Below, piece after piece: positions 8,570 through 18,386 of a DNA stretch of 42,314 nucleotides. The position numbers and the translations under genes are program-made. The stretch covers positions 1-42,314 of the forward strand of contig JAGCBH010000059.1 in NCBI GenBank assembly GCA_017652265.1, in the 5' to 3' direction. Below the pieces are notes generated by a model. That model saw only the letters and a list, made by a program, of their open reading frames with translations, searched no databases and was not told where the DNA came from. Numbering within the stretch: the first letter of the stretch is position 1; every line of letters begins with the position of its first letter. Source of the DNA: a bacterium. GTDB lineage: Bacteria > Cyanobacteriota > Vampirovibrionia > Gastranaerophilales > Gastranaerophilaceae.

Positions 8570-8609
8570 AACTTTATAACTTGACAAAATGTTATAAAGT
8601 TGAGATAAT
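8570..8609 (+). promoter_or_regulatory. Strong sigma70 promoter with an overlapping dyad (operator candidate) for the SLH gene
   Basis: TTGACA at 8581-8586, 17-bp spacer, GATAAT at 8604-8609: nearly ideal consensus. The -35 box sits in the 10-bp spacer of a perfect inverted repeat, AACTTTATAAC (8570-8580) and GTTATAAAGTT (8591-8601). No T-run follows, so a DNA operator is more likely than a terminator, and protein bound there would touch the -35 box. Confidence 0.75.
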
Positions 8610-8660
8610 ATACTCGGTTATTATCGTGAAACACGATTGTATGAAAAGGAGAATCATATT

Positions 8661-10064
8661 ATGAGAAAAAGTTGTTTATTGGCAGGTATTGCAACAGTTG
8701 CAACATCTCTGTCTTTGACATGTTATGCGGGTGATGTTCAGAATTATGCACACCCTACCTTGTTCGGCAGTCAAGCACAAGTTATGACAGAACAAGATGC
8801 AGCATACTTTGTTGCAGGACAAGCTAAAAAATGCCCTTGCATGGTTTCTATGAACGGTAAAGAAAACGTTTATGTTAAATCATGGGCTTCATCAATGTTA
8901 GCATTGATGTCAAAAGGTGCAAACGGCGAATTCAATTCAAAAATGCCTATTTTGCGTTCAGAATTGGCTGTTTTGATGTCTGAAGGCTTAGGACTTCAAG
9001 AAGGCAAAGTTGCTTACAAATATTCTGATATTACTAACGGTTACTGGGCATCAGAATGGATTAACAAAGCATTATCAGCAGGCGTTATGATTGGTTACCC
9101 TGACAAAACATTCAGACCTGACCAACCTGTAACAAAGGCTGAAGTATTTGCTACAATCGCAAAAGTTATTGATGTTCCTGTAACAGATGCTTCTGCATTC
9201 GCAGTATATAACGAAGAAGTTATTCAACAAATCCCTACTTGGGCTGTTCCTGCAACAAAAGAAGTTGTAGCTTCTGAATTGTTAGCTAACATCCCTAACA
9301 CATCTAAACTTGTTAACGATGAATATCTTTCAAGAGAACAGGTTGCTTACCTTGTTGGTACTTTCAGATACAGAAATCTTATGAGAGCTGCTAACGGTGA
9401 ATATGTTGACTTTATGGGTTACACACCTGTTGCTATCAGCATGAAGCTTTCTGAAAGAATTAGTGCAAGAAATTCAAATGTTGGTGATATCTTCACAGCA
9501 AAAACTACTAAAGATGTTACTATTCAAGGCGTAACATTCCCGGAAGGTTCAACTGTTAAAGGTATCGTTGAACAAATCAACAGACCTGGATTCAAAAATG
9601 ATGCTTACATGAAGGTTAGATTTGTTGAAATTTCTAACGACGATGTAATTATGGATTTACAAAGAGATTTGTCAGCAGTCAGCGTTGACAAAACTGTTAA
9701 CCCTAACATCGTTTCAAGAGTTTTGGCTTCTCCGTTCTCAGCAGCAGGCAGAGCTGTTGGTGTTGCCGGCAGATCAGTCGGTGATGCTGTAAACGTTGCA
9801 GCTAACGGACTTGAAAACTTAGGCGGAAACCTTTCTGATTCATTCTGCGATACATTCTCTTTACATCCTCTTAAAGGCTTGAAGAGCGTTGGTAGCGGAT
9901 TTATTACAATCGGTAAAGGTGTATTCGATATTACTAAATTAGCTGTAAGCGGTACATTCGGTTTATTGTATGAATTGGGTGATGAAGTTAGATACTTGGT
10001 ACTTCCTTCTTCTACTAATGATTCAGCATTAAATCCTGATGAAGAAATAACTATTATTTACTAA
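8661..10064 (+). CDS. SLH-domain surface protein, secreted
   Basis: 467 residues from the ATG at 8661, chosen over an upstream in-frame TTG (8637) because AAAAGGAG lies just before it and it begins a classic signal peptide (MRKSCLLAGIATVATSLSL, cleavage after CYA). Residues ~80-170 form an S-layer homology unit (YSDI...YWASEWINKALSAG and FRPDQPVTKAEVFATIAKV), which anchors proteins to peptidoglycan-linked polysaccharide and is typical of cyanobacterial-lineage outer-membrane proteins. The middle (~250-340) looks like a beta domain (FPEGSTVKGIVEQI). The C-terminus is Gly/Val-rich and not a recognisable OprB barrel. Codon use (GCT, GTT, AAC preferred) and the strong promoter suggest high expression. 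A strong terminator follows. Confidence 0.85.
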   Translation: MRKSCLLAGIATVATSLSLTCYAGDVQNYAHPTLFGSQAQVMTEQDAAYFVAGQAKKCPCMVSMNGKENVYVKSWASSMLALMSKGANGEFNSKMPILRSELAVLMSEGLGLQEGKVAYKYSDITNGYWASEWINKALSAGVMIGYPDKTFRPDQPVTKAEVFATIAKVIDVPVTDASAFAVYNEEVIQQIPTWAVPATKEVVASELLANIPNTSKLVNDEYLSREQVAYLVGTFRYRNLMRAANGEYVDFMGYTPVAISMKLSERISARNSNVGDIFTAKTTKDVTIQGVTFPEGSTVKGIVEQINRPGFKNDAYMKVRFVEISNDDVIMDLQRDLSAVSVDKTVNPNIVSRVLASPFSAAGRAVGVAGRSVGDAVNVAANGLENLGGNLSDSFCDTFSLHPLKGLKSVGSGFITIGKGVFDITKLAVSGTFGLLYELGDEVRYLVLPSSTNDSALNPDEEITIIY

Positions 10065-10081
10065 TATGTAGTTAATAAACT

Positions 10082-10114
10082 AAAAGAGGCGGCTTATAAA
10101 AGTCGCCTCTTTTG
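10082..10114 (+). terminator. Rho-independent terminator after the SLH gene
   Basis: AAAAGAGGCG ... CGCCTCTTTT stem and loop followed by TTTTG. It lies between convergent genes and the leading A-run means it may also serve the minus-strand gene that ends at 10134. Confidence 0.9.
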
Positions 10115-10133
10115 TTATTATTATTTTTATATT

Positions 10134-11237
10134 TTAACCTCTTGCCATAGATTGAATTATTGAATATGCCAAATCATAGTCCAGATTTACGATTCCGTGG
10201 TCGCTTCCGTTACCATTTACAGAATTTCGCAATGTTAATTTATCGATATATGAGGCATCAAATTTTTCAGGATGTTCAGCTAATGATAACAAATCTTTTT
10301 GCGCTTGAGACATATTTTTACCACGAGAAGCTATTCCTAATGACATAGAAATGCCTGACCCCTTTAATTCCGGACCTGTCAATATCGTTACATATTTACC
10401 TCCATAAGTGCCGTGTTGTATATAATATCCGTCTTTAACATTGGCACATACATAATTCTTTATTTTTTGAGGACTATAAAGTGCTACCCCCAAAGAATCC
10501 GACAAATCAGTCATATAATTTGGCTCATATACAATGCCATCTTTTATTGCCATATGTTCATGAAAACCGCCAAAATTTCTTTGGGACATGATATACTCAC
10601 CTTCCTGTGATAAGTCATAGGTATGAGGTTTTATTTTAGAACCTTCCCCAAAAACATTTTTGATAGTTTCTTCTACCGTAGCACCGGTTGAGCTTGTTCT
10701 GAAAGTATTAGGAAGGGTTTGAGCGTATTTTTCGTACAATTCTCCGGCATCAAGCCATCGGCCCTCATCAATCGCTTTTTTAACTTCTGCAGGATATTCT
10801 TTTAGACCGCGTCTTAAATATTTACTACCAAGTCTTTGGTCTTGCTGAAGATGAAAGACATTTCGTTGTATTTTTTCCAAAAAATCCAGTGCAGATTTTT
10901 GTTCTTCAATAGGTAGTTTTTCAATCTCCGCAAGCTTTTCAGCCACAACTCCTTCACAACCTGAGCCATTAAATAGCATGCCGATTCGGCCTTTCTGAGA
11001 GGCTACATCTTTAAGAAGTTCTTCAGCGGCTTTACCTGCCTTTATCCTTTTGTGCGTTACGATTCCAATTGCTGTAGTAGCTGCCAGAATGGTAGCTCCT
11101 ATCATCCACTTGGTACTTTTGCGCATACCTTTATCATCTGATTCTTTGTTGTCGTGTTTAGCCTTAAAATTTATTTCTTCTTTTTGAGGTTCAATTTCTT
11201 TTAACGCTTGAAGATTAACACTTGCTACTTTATCCAT
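10134..11237 (-). CDS. Tagged, membrane-anchored protein of unknown function
   Basis: 367 residues. The N-terminus holds INFKAK at residues 22-27, the shared short motif of this window, then one membrane helix at about 43-61 (KWMIGATILAATTAIGIV) and a helical region. The C-terminal ~170 residues contain GGFHEHMAIKDGIVYEPN (around 223-240) and HGTYGGKY. A conserved-looking His followed by a hydrophobic strand and an Asp/Asn is reminiscent of the His-Asp end of papain-like or transglutaminase-like folds, but I cannot assign the catalytic Cys, so no enzyme call is made. GGAGAA lies ahead of the ATG. It is monocistronic and convergent with the SLH gene. It shares layout (tag, helix, domain) with the metalloprotease at 18387. 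Confidence 0.62.
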   Translation of the reverse strand: MDKVASVNLQALKEIEPQKEEINFKAKHDNKESDDKGMRKSTKWMIGATILAATTAIGIVTHKRIKAGKAAEELLKDVASQKGRIGMLFNGSGCEGVVAEKLAEIEKLPIEEQKSALDFLEKIQRNVFHLQQDQRLGSKYLRRGLKEYPAEVKKAIDEGRWLDAGELYEKYAQTLPNTFRTSSTGATVEETIKNVFGEGSKIKPHTYDLSQEGEYIMSQRNFGGFHEHMAIKDGIVYEPNYMTDLSDSLGVALYSPQKIKNYVCANVKDGYYIQHGTYGGKYVTILTGPELKGSGISMSLGIASRGKNMSQAQKDLLSLAEHPEKFDASYIDKLTLRNSVNGNGSDHGIVNLDYDLAYSIIQSMARG

Positions 11238-11394
11238 TAATTATTCTCCATATTTTCCCTATATTTATTATAAAAATGATGAATGAAAAAAATTGCTAAT
11301 AATTTTATATTTTTAAAATGTTCTTAACATTAGTTTACTCAAATAACAAATTTTATTTTTACGGTTTTTAAAATGTCATACCAGAGGAAATTAT

Positions 11395-12471
11395 ATGAAA
11401 ATTTATCACGTTGCAAAAAAACAAAATTTACATCTTTTTACACTACAAGATATGGTACGTACTCAAAACCTGAGAGAAAGACGTTTGGGCAGATTACCAA
11501 GTGATTGGCTCACAAATTTAAAATCCGACGAATACTGCAGTGCAACAAAAAAAGTTGATAACCTTTTCAGGACATTTGCCCAAAAATCTTCAAGTACAGA
11601 ATTGGAAACATTAGACGGCATAAGTGCAGAACTTGTAAAAGGACTCAAAAAAGTCCTCCGGCGTGATGATATATCAATGGAATATGTTGATAACGGATAT
11701 TTTAAAGAATGTTCAAAACTGACCATTGGTGATTTTAAATACGCTCTTTTGACATTCTTTGAAAAATTTGGTATGCAGCCGGGTGATGAACGTTTATTTG
11801 GTAAATATTTTGAACCCCAGTCAATATTTTTCACCTACAAAAAGATGCCGCACGGACGTATGGCAAAACCTTTTATGTCAAGTTTCAGTACCGATTACGA
11901 TGAATACGGCTATATGCTAAATAAATTTATTGATAAAAATGATAAAGCGCGCGCAATGACTCCTCTTAACCCGTTAAGAGCCAAATATAGAGAGTATTCC
12001 ATTCCGGATATTGAACGCGAAAGCAATATGATAAATAACATCATTATAGATGCCGGCGGTATTGTAAAAAATGGTGCGTATATAAAAGATAAAGATTTTA
12101 GAAGAAATTTATTTGTATTTTTAGACAGAATTTTCTCTGAATATGTCCGCGAAGATGCAATTTGGACAGCACACAAATACAAAGATATTGACAGTGCATT
12201 CCGAGTAGAAAAGTTTTTAATTGATCAAATGAATAACGGCACAGACATTTACAAAGCCGATTTAAGAGAATTGTTAAAGCCGATGAGTGAAGAAGACCGT
12301 TTGCGCGCAACAAGAATGCTCAGAAGATTTCGCAATACACATAAACTAAAATGCGAACTGAAAGCTAACGGCGCTTACGACCAATTTAAGCCTTATCTTG
12401 AAAAAGCAAGAGGGTATCTGAACTCCAGAGGAGTATTGGCAAGAGAACTTGAAATTGAAAATTTTGATTAA
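11395..12471 (+). CDS. Hypothetical soluble protein
   Basis: 358 residues, no signal peptide or membrane helix visible, rich in charged and aromatic residues. AGAGGAAATTAT precedes the ATG. I do not recognise a family. Notable stretches are a conserved-looking centre (KYFEPQSIFFTYKKMPHGR and KPFMSSFSTDYDEYGYML, about residues 143-180) and a basic C-terminal helix region. It lacks the N-terminal NF-type motif of its neighbours. Its stop codon overlaps the stop of the convergent TPR gene by three bases. A cytoplasmic enzyme or binding protein is likely, but no function can be stated. Confidence 0.6.
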   Translation: MKIYHVAKKQNLHLFTLQDMVRTQNLRERRLGRLPSDWLTNLKSDEYCSATKKVDNLFRTFAQKSSSTELETLDGISAELVKGLKKVLRRDDISMEYVDNGYFKECSKLTIGDFKYALLTFFEKFGMQPGDERLFGKYFEPQSIFFTYKKMPHGRMAKPFMSSFSTDYDEYGYMLNKFIDKNDKARAMTPLNPLRAKYREYSIPDIERESNMINNIIIDAGGIVKNGAYIKDKDFRRNLFVFLDRIFSEYVREDAIWTAHKYKDIDSAFRVEKFLIDQMNNGTDIYKADLRELLKPMSEEDRLRATRMLRRFRNTHKLKCELKANGAYDQFKPYLEKARGYLNSRGVLARELEIENFD

Positions 12472-14249
12472 ATTGTTTTGCTGAAATCTGCAAGAGCGCC
12501 TTCACTATCTCCAAGTAATTGTTTCAAGTTGCCGCGCAAATAGTAAACATCAAGGTTTTTAGGATTTAATGTTATAGCGGTTGAATAATCAGCCAAAGCT
12601 CCGTGGTAATCCTTAAGAATTTCCTTGCATTTTGCTCTGTTTACAATTGCAGAACTTAAATCAGGGTTAAGAGTAATTGCTTTTGAATAATCATCAATTG
12701 CTTTATTATAATCTTTCTTTTGTGCATAACAGAAAGCTCGTTTATTATAAGCTTTGTAATATTGCTCATCTTTTTCTAGAATACTTGAATAATCTGCAAT
12801 TGCTTTGTCTAATTGTCCCAGTTTATATTCGGCATTACCTTTAAGGTATATTGCCTCAATATTTTTCGGATCTAATTCCAAAACAATATCAAAATTTTTC
12901 ACTGCTTCTTCAAATTTACCTGTTTTCAACAGGACTTCACCTTTTATCTCAAATATTTCAACAGATTTCTTTCCGAATTTTTCAATTGCAGTATCTATAA
13001 TTTTCAGTCCTGACTGAACATTTTTGAGACGGTCGGTGTACAGGTACGCAAGTGTAACGTAATTTTCAATTTCGTTCGGAAGCAGTTTTATGATGGTTAA
13101 ATAATCCTTTGCGGCAGCTGCATAATTACCGGTGTCCTTGAGAGCATTGGCTCTTTTTTTGAATAAATTCGGATTATCCGGTCTTTTTTCAAGCATCATA
13201 TTATAATCTTTAATTGCTTCTTCATAATATCCCTGTTTATAAAACAATTCCCCTCGCCTGCTGCATATTTCAGCCATTGTAACCGGATCGTTGTTACTCA
13301 ACCTTATAGCTTTTTCAAAATCTACCATGGCACCGTCAAGATCGTTGATATCAGCTTTTGCATATGCAACTTCCATTGCAACTATAGCGTCGGTAGGAGC
13401 TATTTTTTGCGCAGATTCAAGCATAGTCATACCCGCTTTCGGATTGTTAAGGTATTTACTCAAAATCTTGGCACTTTCAACCATTGCATTTACATTTCTT
13501 TTGTCAATATTGAGTATTTGTTCATAATCCGCCAAAGCATAGTTATAATTCTTTTTGGCAGCGTAGGCCTTTGCTCTTTTAGCAAAAACTTCTGCGTTTC
13601 TGATATTTATTGTGAGCGCCGAAGTGTAATCCTTAATCGCTTCGGCATATTTTTCCAAAATAAAGTTCAGATCACCGCGTTTTATGAGTAAATCCTCCTG
13701 CGTAGCCGTCATTGTCATTGCTATTGATAGATCGCCAAGAGCTTCTGCATAGTTTTTCTTGTAAAACTGAACTTCATAACGGCATAGGTACGCTTCTACA
13801 TAATTAGGATTTAATTTAATCGCAGCACTATACAACGCAATAGCATCGTCAAACTTATAAAATTGCTGTCTTATTTTACCAAGCTCAAGTATAACCTCAG
13901 GATCTTTCTGGTTAAGTTTTAAACATATCTTTAAGTCCTGTTCCGCCAAAGGATACTGTTTGAGCGCAATTTCATATTGAGCTTTCTTTTTATAAAGAAT
14001 GGCACTCTGAGGATTCTCTTTTATAGCCTGAGTGCACATACCCAAGAGCTGTTTATAATCTATTGTTTTGGCAGTTTGTTCTACAGTTTCAAAAAGGTAT
14101 GTATAAAGAAAAACATCCTTTGAACCTTTTGTCAGTTCATCCGTAGTAACTTTGATTATTTTACTAAGCTTATTTTGACTTTTCAGTTCCTCAAGGTATG
14201 CTTCGTCTATTATCTTTTCTTTTTTATCTTTGGGCTTTCCAAAAAACAT
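12468..14249 (-). CDS. Tetratricopeptide-repeat protein
   Basis: 593 residues made almost entirely of about fifteen 34-residue TPR units from ~residue 60 to the end (repeated patterns such as YAEAIKDYTSALTINIRNAE, ALADYEQILNIDKRN, AIADYSSILEKDEQYYKAY). These form a superhelical scaffold for protein-protein contacts. The first ~55 residues, starting MFFGKPKDKKEK, are charged and lack a signal peptide, so it is probably cytoplasmic. AGAGG lies 11 nt before the ATG. It ends convergently with the gene at 11395. The partner is unknown; TPR proteins of this size are common in the cyanobacterial lineage. Confidence 0.9.
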   Translation of the reverse strand: MFFGKPKDKKEKIIDEAYLEELKSQNKLSKIIKVTTDELTKGSKDVFLYTYLFETVEQTAKTIDYKQLLGMCTQAIKENPQSAILYKKKAQYEIALKQYPLAEQDLKICLKLNQKDPEVILELGKIRQQFYKFDDAIALYSAAIKLNPNYVEAYLCRYEVQFYKKNYAEALGDLSIAMTMTATQEDLLIKRGDLNFILEKYAEAIKDYTSALTINIRNAEVFAKRAKAYAAKKNYNYALADYEQILNIDKRNVNAMVESAKILSKYLNNPKAGMTMLESAQKIAPTDAIVAMEVAYAKADINDLDGAMVDFEKAIRLSNNDPVTMAEICSRRGELFYKQGYYEEAIKDYNMMLEKRPDNPNLFKKRANALKDTGNYAAAAKDYLTIIKLLPNEIENYVTLAYLYTDRLKNVQSGLKIIDTAIEKFGKKSVEIFEIKGEVLLKTGKFEEAVKNFDIVLELDPKNIEAIYLKGNAEYKLGQLDKAIADYSSILEKDEQYYKAYNKRAFCYAQKKDYNKAIDDYSKAITLNPDLSSAIVNRAKCKEILKDYHGALADYSTAITLNPKNLDVYYLRGNLKQLLGDSEGALADFSKTI

Positions 14250-14320
14250 ATTAATAAAAACCTCTGCTCCAAAACGGTCACAAAGTACCTAACTAATTAT
14301 ATAATATTTATCCTATAAAA

Positions 14321-15976
14321 TCAACCTTTTAACAATGACTTGGCAAATTCTACAGACTGTTCGTTAATCTCTCCGCCTGCAAGTTCGGCCAATGCTTTGA
14401 CCTTATATTCACCGTCAAGAACGTATACTCCGACTTCGGTTTTATCATCAGTTTGGCGTTTATTTATGTAAAAATGCCTGTCGGCTTTTGAGGCAATTAT
14501 TGCCTGATGAGTTATCAAAATTATTTGCCTGAATTTGGCAAGTTCTTTTATTTCATCCGCAACGCTTTGGGATGCTCTGCCTGAAATCCCTGTATCAATT
14601 TCATCAAAAATAACCGTATCAATATCATCACTTTGCGCAAAAATAACCTTTATAGCAAGCATTATTCGGGAAATTTCCCCGCCTGAAGCCACTTTTACAA
14701 GCGGTTTTAAATCTTCTGAAACATTTGTTGATATCAGAAATTCCACGTTATCTGCTCCGTCTGATGAAATTTCCTTTGGCGTTATTTCAATTTTAAATCT
14801 GGCTTTCGGAAGTTCAAGATTGTATAATTTTTCTTCAACAAGATTTGACAAAACTTCTGCATAATTTTTACGCATAGCAGATATTGAAGATGCCTTACTT
14901 TCAAGCAAAGAATATAATTTTTGAACTTTGTCTTTTAATTCATCACAATTATTTTCATAGTTTTCAATTAAAGAAAGTTCCTGTGTTAATTTATCTTTTG
15001 TGTTAATAACATCTGAAAGTGTATTTCCGTATTTGTGTTTAAGTTTATCAAATAAATAGAGCCTTTCCTGAATAGTATTTAATCTTTCCGTATCGTTTTC
15101 AAGATTTTGACTGTAGTCACGAAGTTGTGAGCTTATTTCTTTTAAATTTTCAAAAACATTTTCAAGATTTTCCGAAATCGAAGCAAGACTTTCATCCATT
15201 GAAAACGCTTTTGAAATATTTTGCTTAACGGATGAAACCGCATCCAGTATGGAATTTTCATCACCGTTTAAACTCCAGTATGATTGTCCGGTTAATTCCT
15301 TTAATTTTTCAGCATTCTGAAGAATATTCAGTTCTTTTGTTAACAATTCATCTTCGTCAGCCGATTTTATTTCGGCACTGTCAATTTCATTTATCTGAAA
15401 TTTTAAAAATTCAATTTGCTCATCCGTTGCATTAAGAGTATTTTGCAATTTTTCAAGTTCGTTTTGCGCATTTTTATATTCGGAATATAGAGTTTTATAC
15501 TCACTAAGTTCAGCACCATATACATCTTTTCCGTAATTATCAAGCAAAGTTATATGATATTTGGGCTGAATAAAAGAATACGTCTGATGCTGGGAATGTA
15601 TATCCAGAAATAAGTCTTTCAAACGCTTTATAAAATCCGAATTTACCGGAGTTCCGTTAACCCTTGTCCTTGTTGCAGAAGTTGATATTTCTTTGGTTAA
15701 AAGAATTTCACCTCCGTCATACTCAATTTCAAATTCTTCAAAAATTTCTTTCAATTCATGCTTATCGGAAGATATTGTTAATTCAATTACGGCTTTTTCG
15801 CAACCTGTTTTTATAACTTCCTTGAAAACACGTGAAGAAAATGCCAAATCAATAGCATTAATCAAAATACTTTTACCTGAACCCGTTTCACCGGTTATAA
15901 CATTAAATCCGCGATCAAAATCAACCGTTATATCATCAATTAATATATAGTTTTTAAGCCTTAGTTGTTTTATCAT
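14321..15976 (-). CDS. recN: DNA repair protein RecN
   Basis: 551 residues, typical RecN length. It is an SMC-like ATPase that acts at double-strand breaks and promotes end cohesion and repair. Walker A GETGSGKS (residues 29-36) sits in the standard context, a coiled-coil middle spans ~150-370, and the ABC signature (VASGGEISRIMLA) plus Walker B (VIFDEIDTGISG) and the H-loop (ILITHQ) lie in the C-terminal third. Only 3 bp separate it from the upstream GH13-type gene, so the two are co-transcribed. No strong ribosome site is seen, suggesting translational coupling. Confidence 0.96.
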   Translation of the reverse strand: MIKQLRLKNYILIDDITVDFDRGFNVITGETGSGKSILINAIDLAFSSRVFKEVIKTGCEKAVIELTISSDKHELKEIFEEFEIEYDGGEILLTKEISTSATRTRVNGTPVNSDFIKRLKDLFLDIHSQHQTYSFIQPKYHITLLDNYGKDVYGAELSEYKTLYSEYKNAQNELEKLQNTLNATDEQIEFLKFQINEIDSAEIKSADEDELLTKELNILQNAEKLKELTGQSYWSLNGDENSILDAVSSVKQNISKAFSMDESLASISENLENVFENLKEISSQLRDYSQNLENDTERLNTIQERLYLFDKLKHKYGNTLSDVINTKDKLTQELSLIENYENNCDELKDKVQKLYSLLESKASSISAMRKNYAEVLSNLVEEKLYNLELPKARFKIEITPKEISSDGADNVEFLISTNVSEDLKPLVKVASGGEISRIMLAIKVIFAQSDDIDTVIFDEIDTGISGRASQSVADEIKELAKFRQIILITHQAIIASKADRHFYINKRQTDDKTEVGVYVLDGEYKVKALAELAGGEINEQSVEFAKSLLKG

Positions 15977-15979
15977 AGA

Positions 15980-18241
15980 TTATAACTTTTTGGTACCGAA
16001 AATTCTGAATTCGCTGTTATCAATTTCGTCAAATTTCAATTCTGAACTTTCGCTAAATTCTTCTTTTACAAAACTTATCCCGTCAAATTTATACTCAAAC
16101 ACTATGGTATAATCCGCAGGCAACATGATGATTTTATCATATACGGGCAGATTTTGAACCTGTGCAGGTTCACCATTAGCATCAACAGTGCGTTCTGTCG
16201 CTGATTTATAATTTGCAACAATTAAAAAACCGTCTTTTAGAGGCTCTTTTGTTATAATCCAGGCAACAAATCCGTCATCATCTTCACGAATAATCTGCGC
16301 TTCCCCATCTGTTATAAGCGGATTTTCTTTTACAAATCTGTCAATAGCATCAAATTTATCAAAAAACGGATAATCCTGCGCTCTTACCAAAGGAACTTCT
16401 TCATTTATTATATGTTCAAGCCCGCCTTTTGTGAAGCTTTCATCGCCATCTGCATACAGCATAGGTCTTTGTGCAAATTTCCCGCCCGGAAGGAATTTGT
16501 ATTTAAACCATTTAAACAAGGCTCCTTCCGCACCAAGTTGTGCCGGATATTGATCAATTGCGTGGAATTCCCCGTCCTGATTATTGTACGTTTTCAGAAT
16601 AGAAAGATAGTTTTTATTTTTCTTTGTGACATTAAAATTAGTTAAATTTTGATTATCATCAACAATTTTTTGCGGAGTTTTTTCATACTGCAAAACAATA
16701 TCATTGCCCCAGAGCACATCAAAATTCATATCTTCTGAATATTCTTTATAATAGTTATTCCACAACATATATTCGGCAATAACCGCAAAATAAGGTGTTT
16801 TACTTTTAAGCGCTTTATTCAATTTATTCAAAACCGTTTTAGGAGCTCTATAACTAATCGGAACACCGTTTTTCTCTGAATTTTCATCAACAATATGGTC
16901 AATATGATCAATTCTGAACCCGTCAAAATTATAATCTTTTCTGAGTTTTTCCATTTCGGATATAAAGTAATCCGCAACGTTGTTATTATATGTTCCGTTC
17001 TCAAGATTTACAAAATAATAAGGTGTCTGACAGTCCAGATTTGCAAAAGAGGTAACATCTTTACCGTCTTTATCATAATGTTTAAACATTGGATAGCCGC
17101 CGCATTCGCTCATTGTGTCATAGATGGGTACTCCGACAGAACACCAAGCGCCGCCCGGTGCAGTCCATAAATCTTCTTCAATAAGTTTGCGTATAACATC
17201 ACCGGAGTGTTTTATATCGCTTTCGGAATTAACCTTTCCGCCCTCAATTTCTTCAATTATTGCTTTCACTCTTTTTTGAAGTTTCTTTTGTTCGGATAAT
17301 TTAAGCATACATTCTGAGATTTCTTTTTTGAATTTGTCAGTTTCTTTTGAAAACTCTTCAAAAAGTTTTTGATATTTTTCGCTTAAAGTGCCCGAACTTT
17401 CATTTTGGGATTGTAGATAAATATTTTTTATAACTTCAAAATCGTCATCATCACAGTCGGGCAACGCTTTTTTTATTAAGCTGTCAATATTTTTCGTTAA
17501 TTTTTTATTCAATTCTTTAATATCAAACCATCTTGCAATTTCAGGATTTGCAAGGACAGTTTTGGAAAATCTTCCGGTTTGAGGCAGAATATCATATATA
17601 ACAGGATGGCCTGCCAACTGTGCAAGCTGAATAAACGTTTGAACCTGTTTTTTTACCCCCATGCCTGTAACTTCTTTGATACCTTCATCAAGCAAATTCT
17701 CACTTACATCATTGCTCTTCGGTAAATATGCACAACCAAATTCTCTCGGGTGAAACGGTGTAAGATATATCGTTGTATTAAAAATACCGTTTTCAAGGTT
17801 TCCTGTAGGCAAAATTAAAAGTTGCGTAAGCCAATCCATAAATTTACCCGTCTTGTCAGTCCTGTTGCCGTCAGCAAGCGCTGAAAGGGTTATAAGTTTA
17901 ATATCGTGACCTTCTTTTTTTATCCAGTCGGAATTTTTAATATTCTTTCTGGCTAAAACACTCTGTTTATCGGCACTGAATATAAATTTTTCCCCATCAA
18001 AAACTTTATTTTGTACCCATTTTATTTCCAGACCGAACAAAACTTCGTTCGGAGTAAGTTCCTCCTGCGCTTTACGAAACGGGTATGGTAAATATCCGTA
18101 TCGGGTAATCAAATCGGTCAGATATTCTTTTCTACCTGCTGATATCGTCGAAAAGTCATAGATACCCTTCAGGCTCCTGTATATTATATTTAATTCGCTG
18201 CATGCTTCCTGTTTAACGGAATTTCCGAAAAAATTAAACAT
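15980..18241 (-). CDS. GH13-type alpha-amylase superfamily glycosidase/glucanotransferase
   Basis: 753 residues. The (beta/alpha)8 signatures are recognisable: region I around GHPVIYDILPQTGRFS (~211-226), region II DGFRIDHIDHI with the probable nucleophile D445, and region III AVIAEYMLW with the probable acid/base E490. The normal region IV (NHD) is not obvious; YADGDESF further on may take its place. A helical, charged insert at ~250-345 with coiled-coil character interrupts the barrel. No signal peptide, so a cytoplasmic glycogen/maltodextrin enzyme is likely. The ATG has GGAGGAG upstream. It heads an operon with recN (3-bp gap). Exact substrate unknown; a 4-alpha-glucanotransferase-like or phosphorylase-like role is possible. 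Confidence 0.75.
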   Translation of the reverse strand: MFNFFGNSVKQEACSELNIIYRSLKGIYDFSTISAGRKEYLTDLITRYGYLPYPFRKAQEELTPNEVLFGLEIKWVQNKVFDGEKFIFSADKQSVLARKNIKNSDWIKKEGHDIKLITLSALADGNRTDKTGKFMDWLTQLLILPTGNLENGIFNTTIYLTPFHPREFGCAYLPKSNDVSENLLDEGIKEVTGMGVKKQVQTFIQLAQLAGHPVIYDILPQTGRFSKTVLANPEIARWFDIKELNKKLTKNIDSLIKKALPDCDDDDFEVIKNIYLQSQNESSGTLSEKYQKLFEEFSKETDKFKKEISECMLKLSEQKKLQKRVKAIIEEIEGGKVNSESDIKHSGDVIRKLIEEDLWTAPGGAWCSVGVPIYDTMSECGGYPMFKHYDKDGKDVTSFANLDCQTPYYFVNLENGTYNNNVADYFISEMEKLRKDYNFDGFRIDHIDHIVDENSEKNGVPISYRAPKTVLNKLNKALKSKTPYFAVIAEYMLWNNYYKEYSEDMNFDVLWGNDIVLQYEKTPQKIVDDNQNLTNFNVTKKNKNYLSILKTYNNQDGEFHAIDQYPAQLGAEGALFKWFKYKFLPGGKFAQRPMLYADGDESFTKGGLEHIINEEVPLVRAQDYPFFDKFDAIDRFVKENPLITDGEAQIIREDDDGFVAWIITKEPLKDGFLIVANYKSATERTVDANGEPAQVQNLPVYDKIIMLPADYTIVFEYKFDGISFVKEEFSESSELKFDEIDNSEFRIFGTKKL

Positions 18242-18386
18242 TTCTCCTCCGATTTACAGATTATAACACAGAAAACGGAATGTATGGATTAAGAAATGTA
18301 AATTCCGCCATAATACCTAAAGCAATTTAAACTGCAAAAATGTTTTTATATAAACAGTAAGGGGAAATAACAACCGGAACCGCTAT

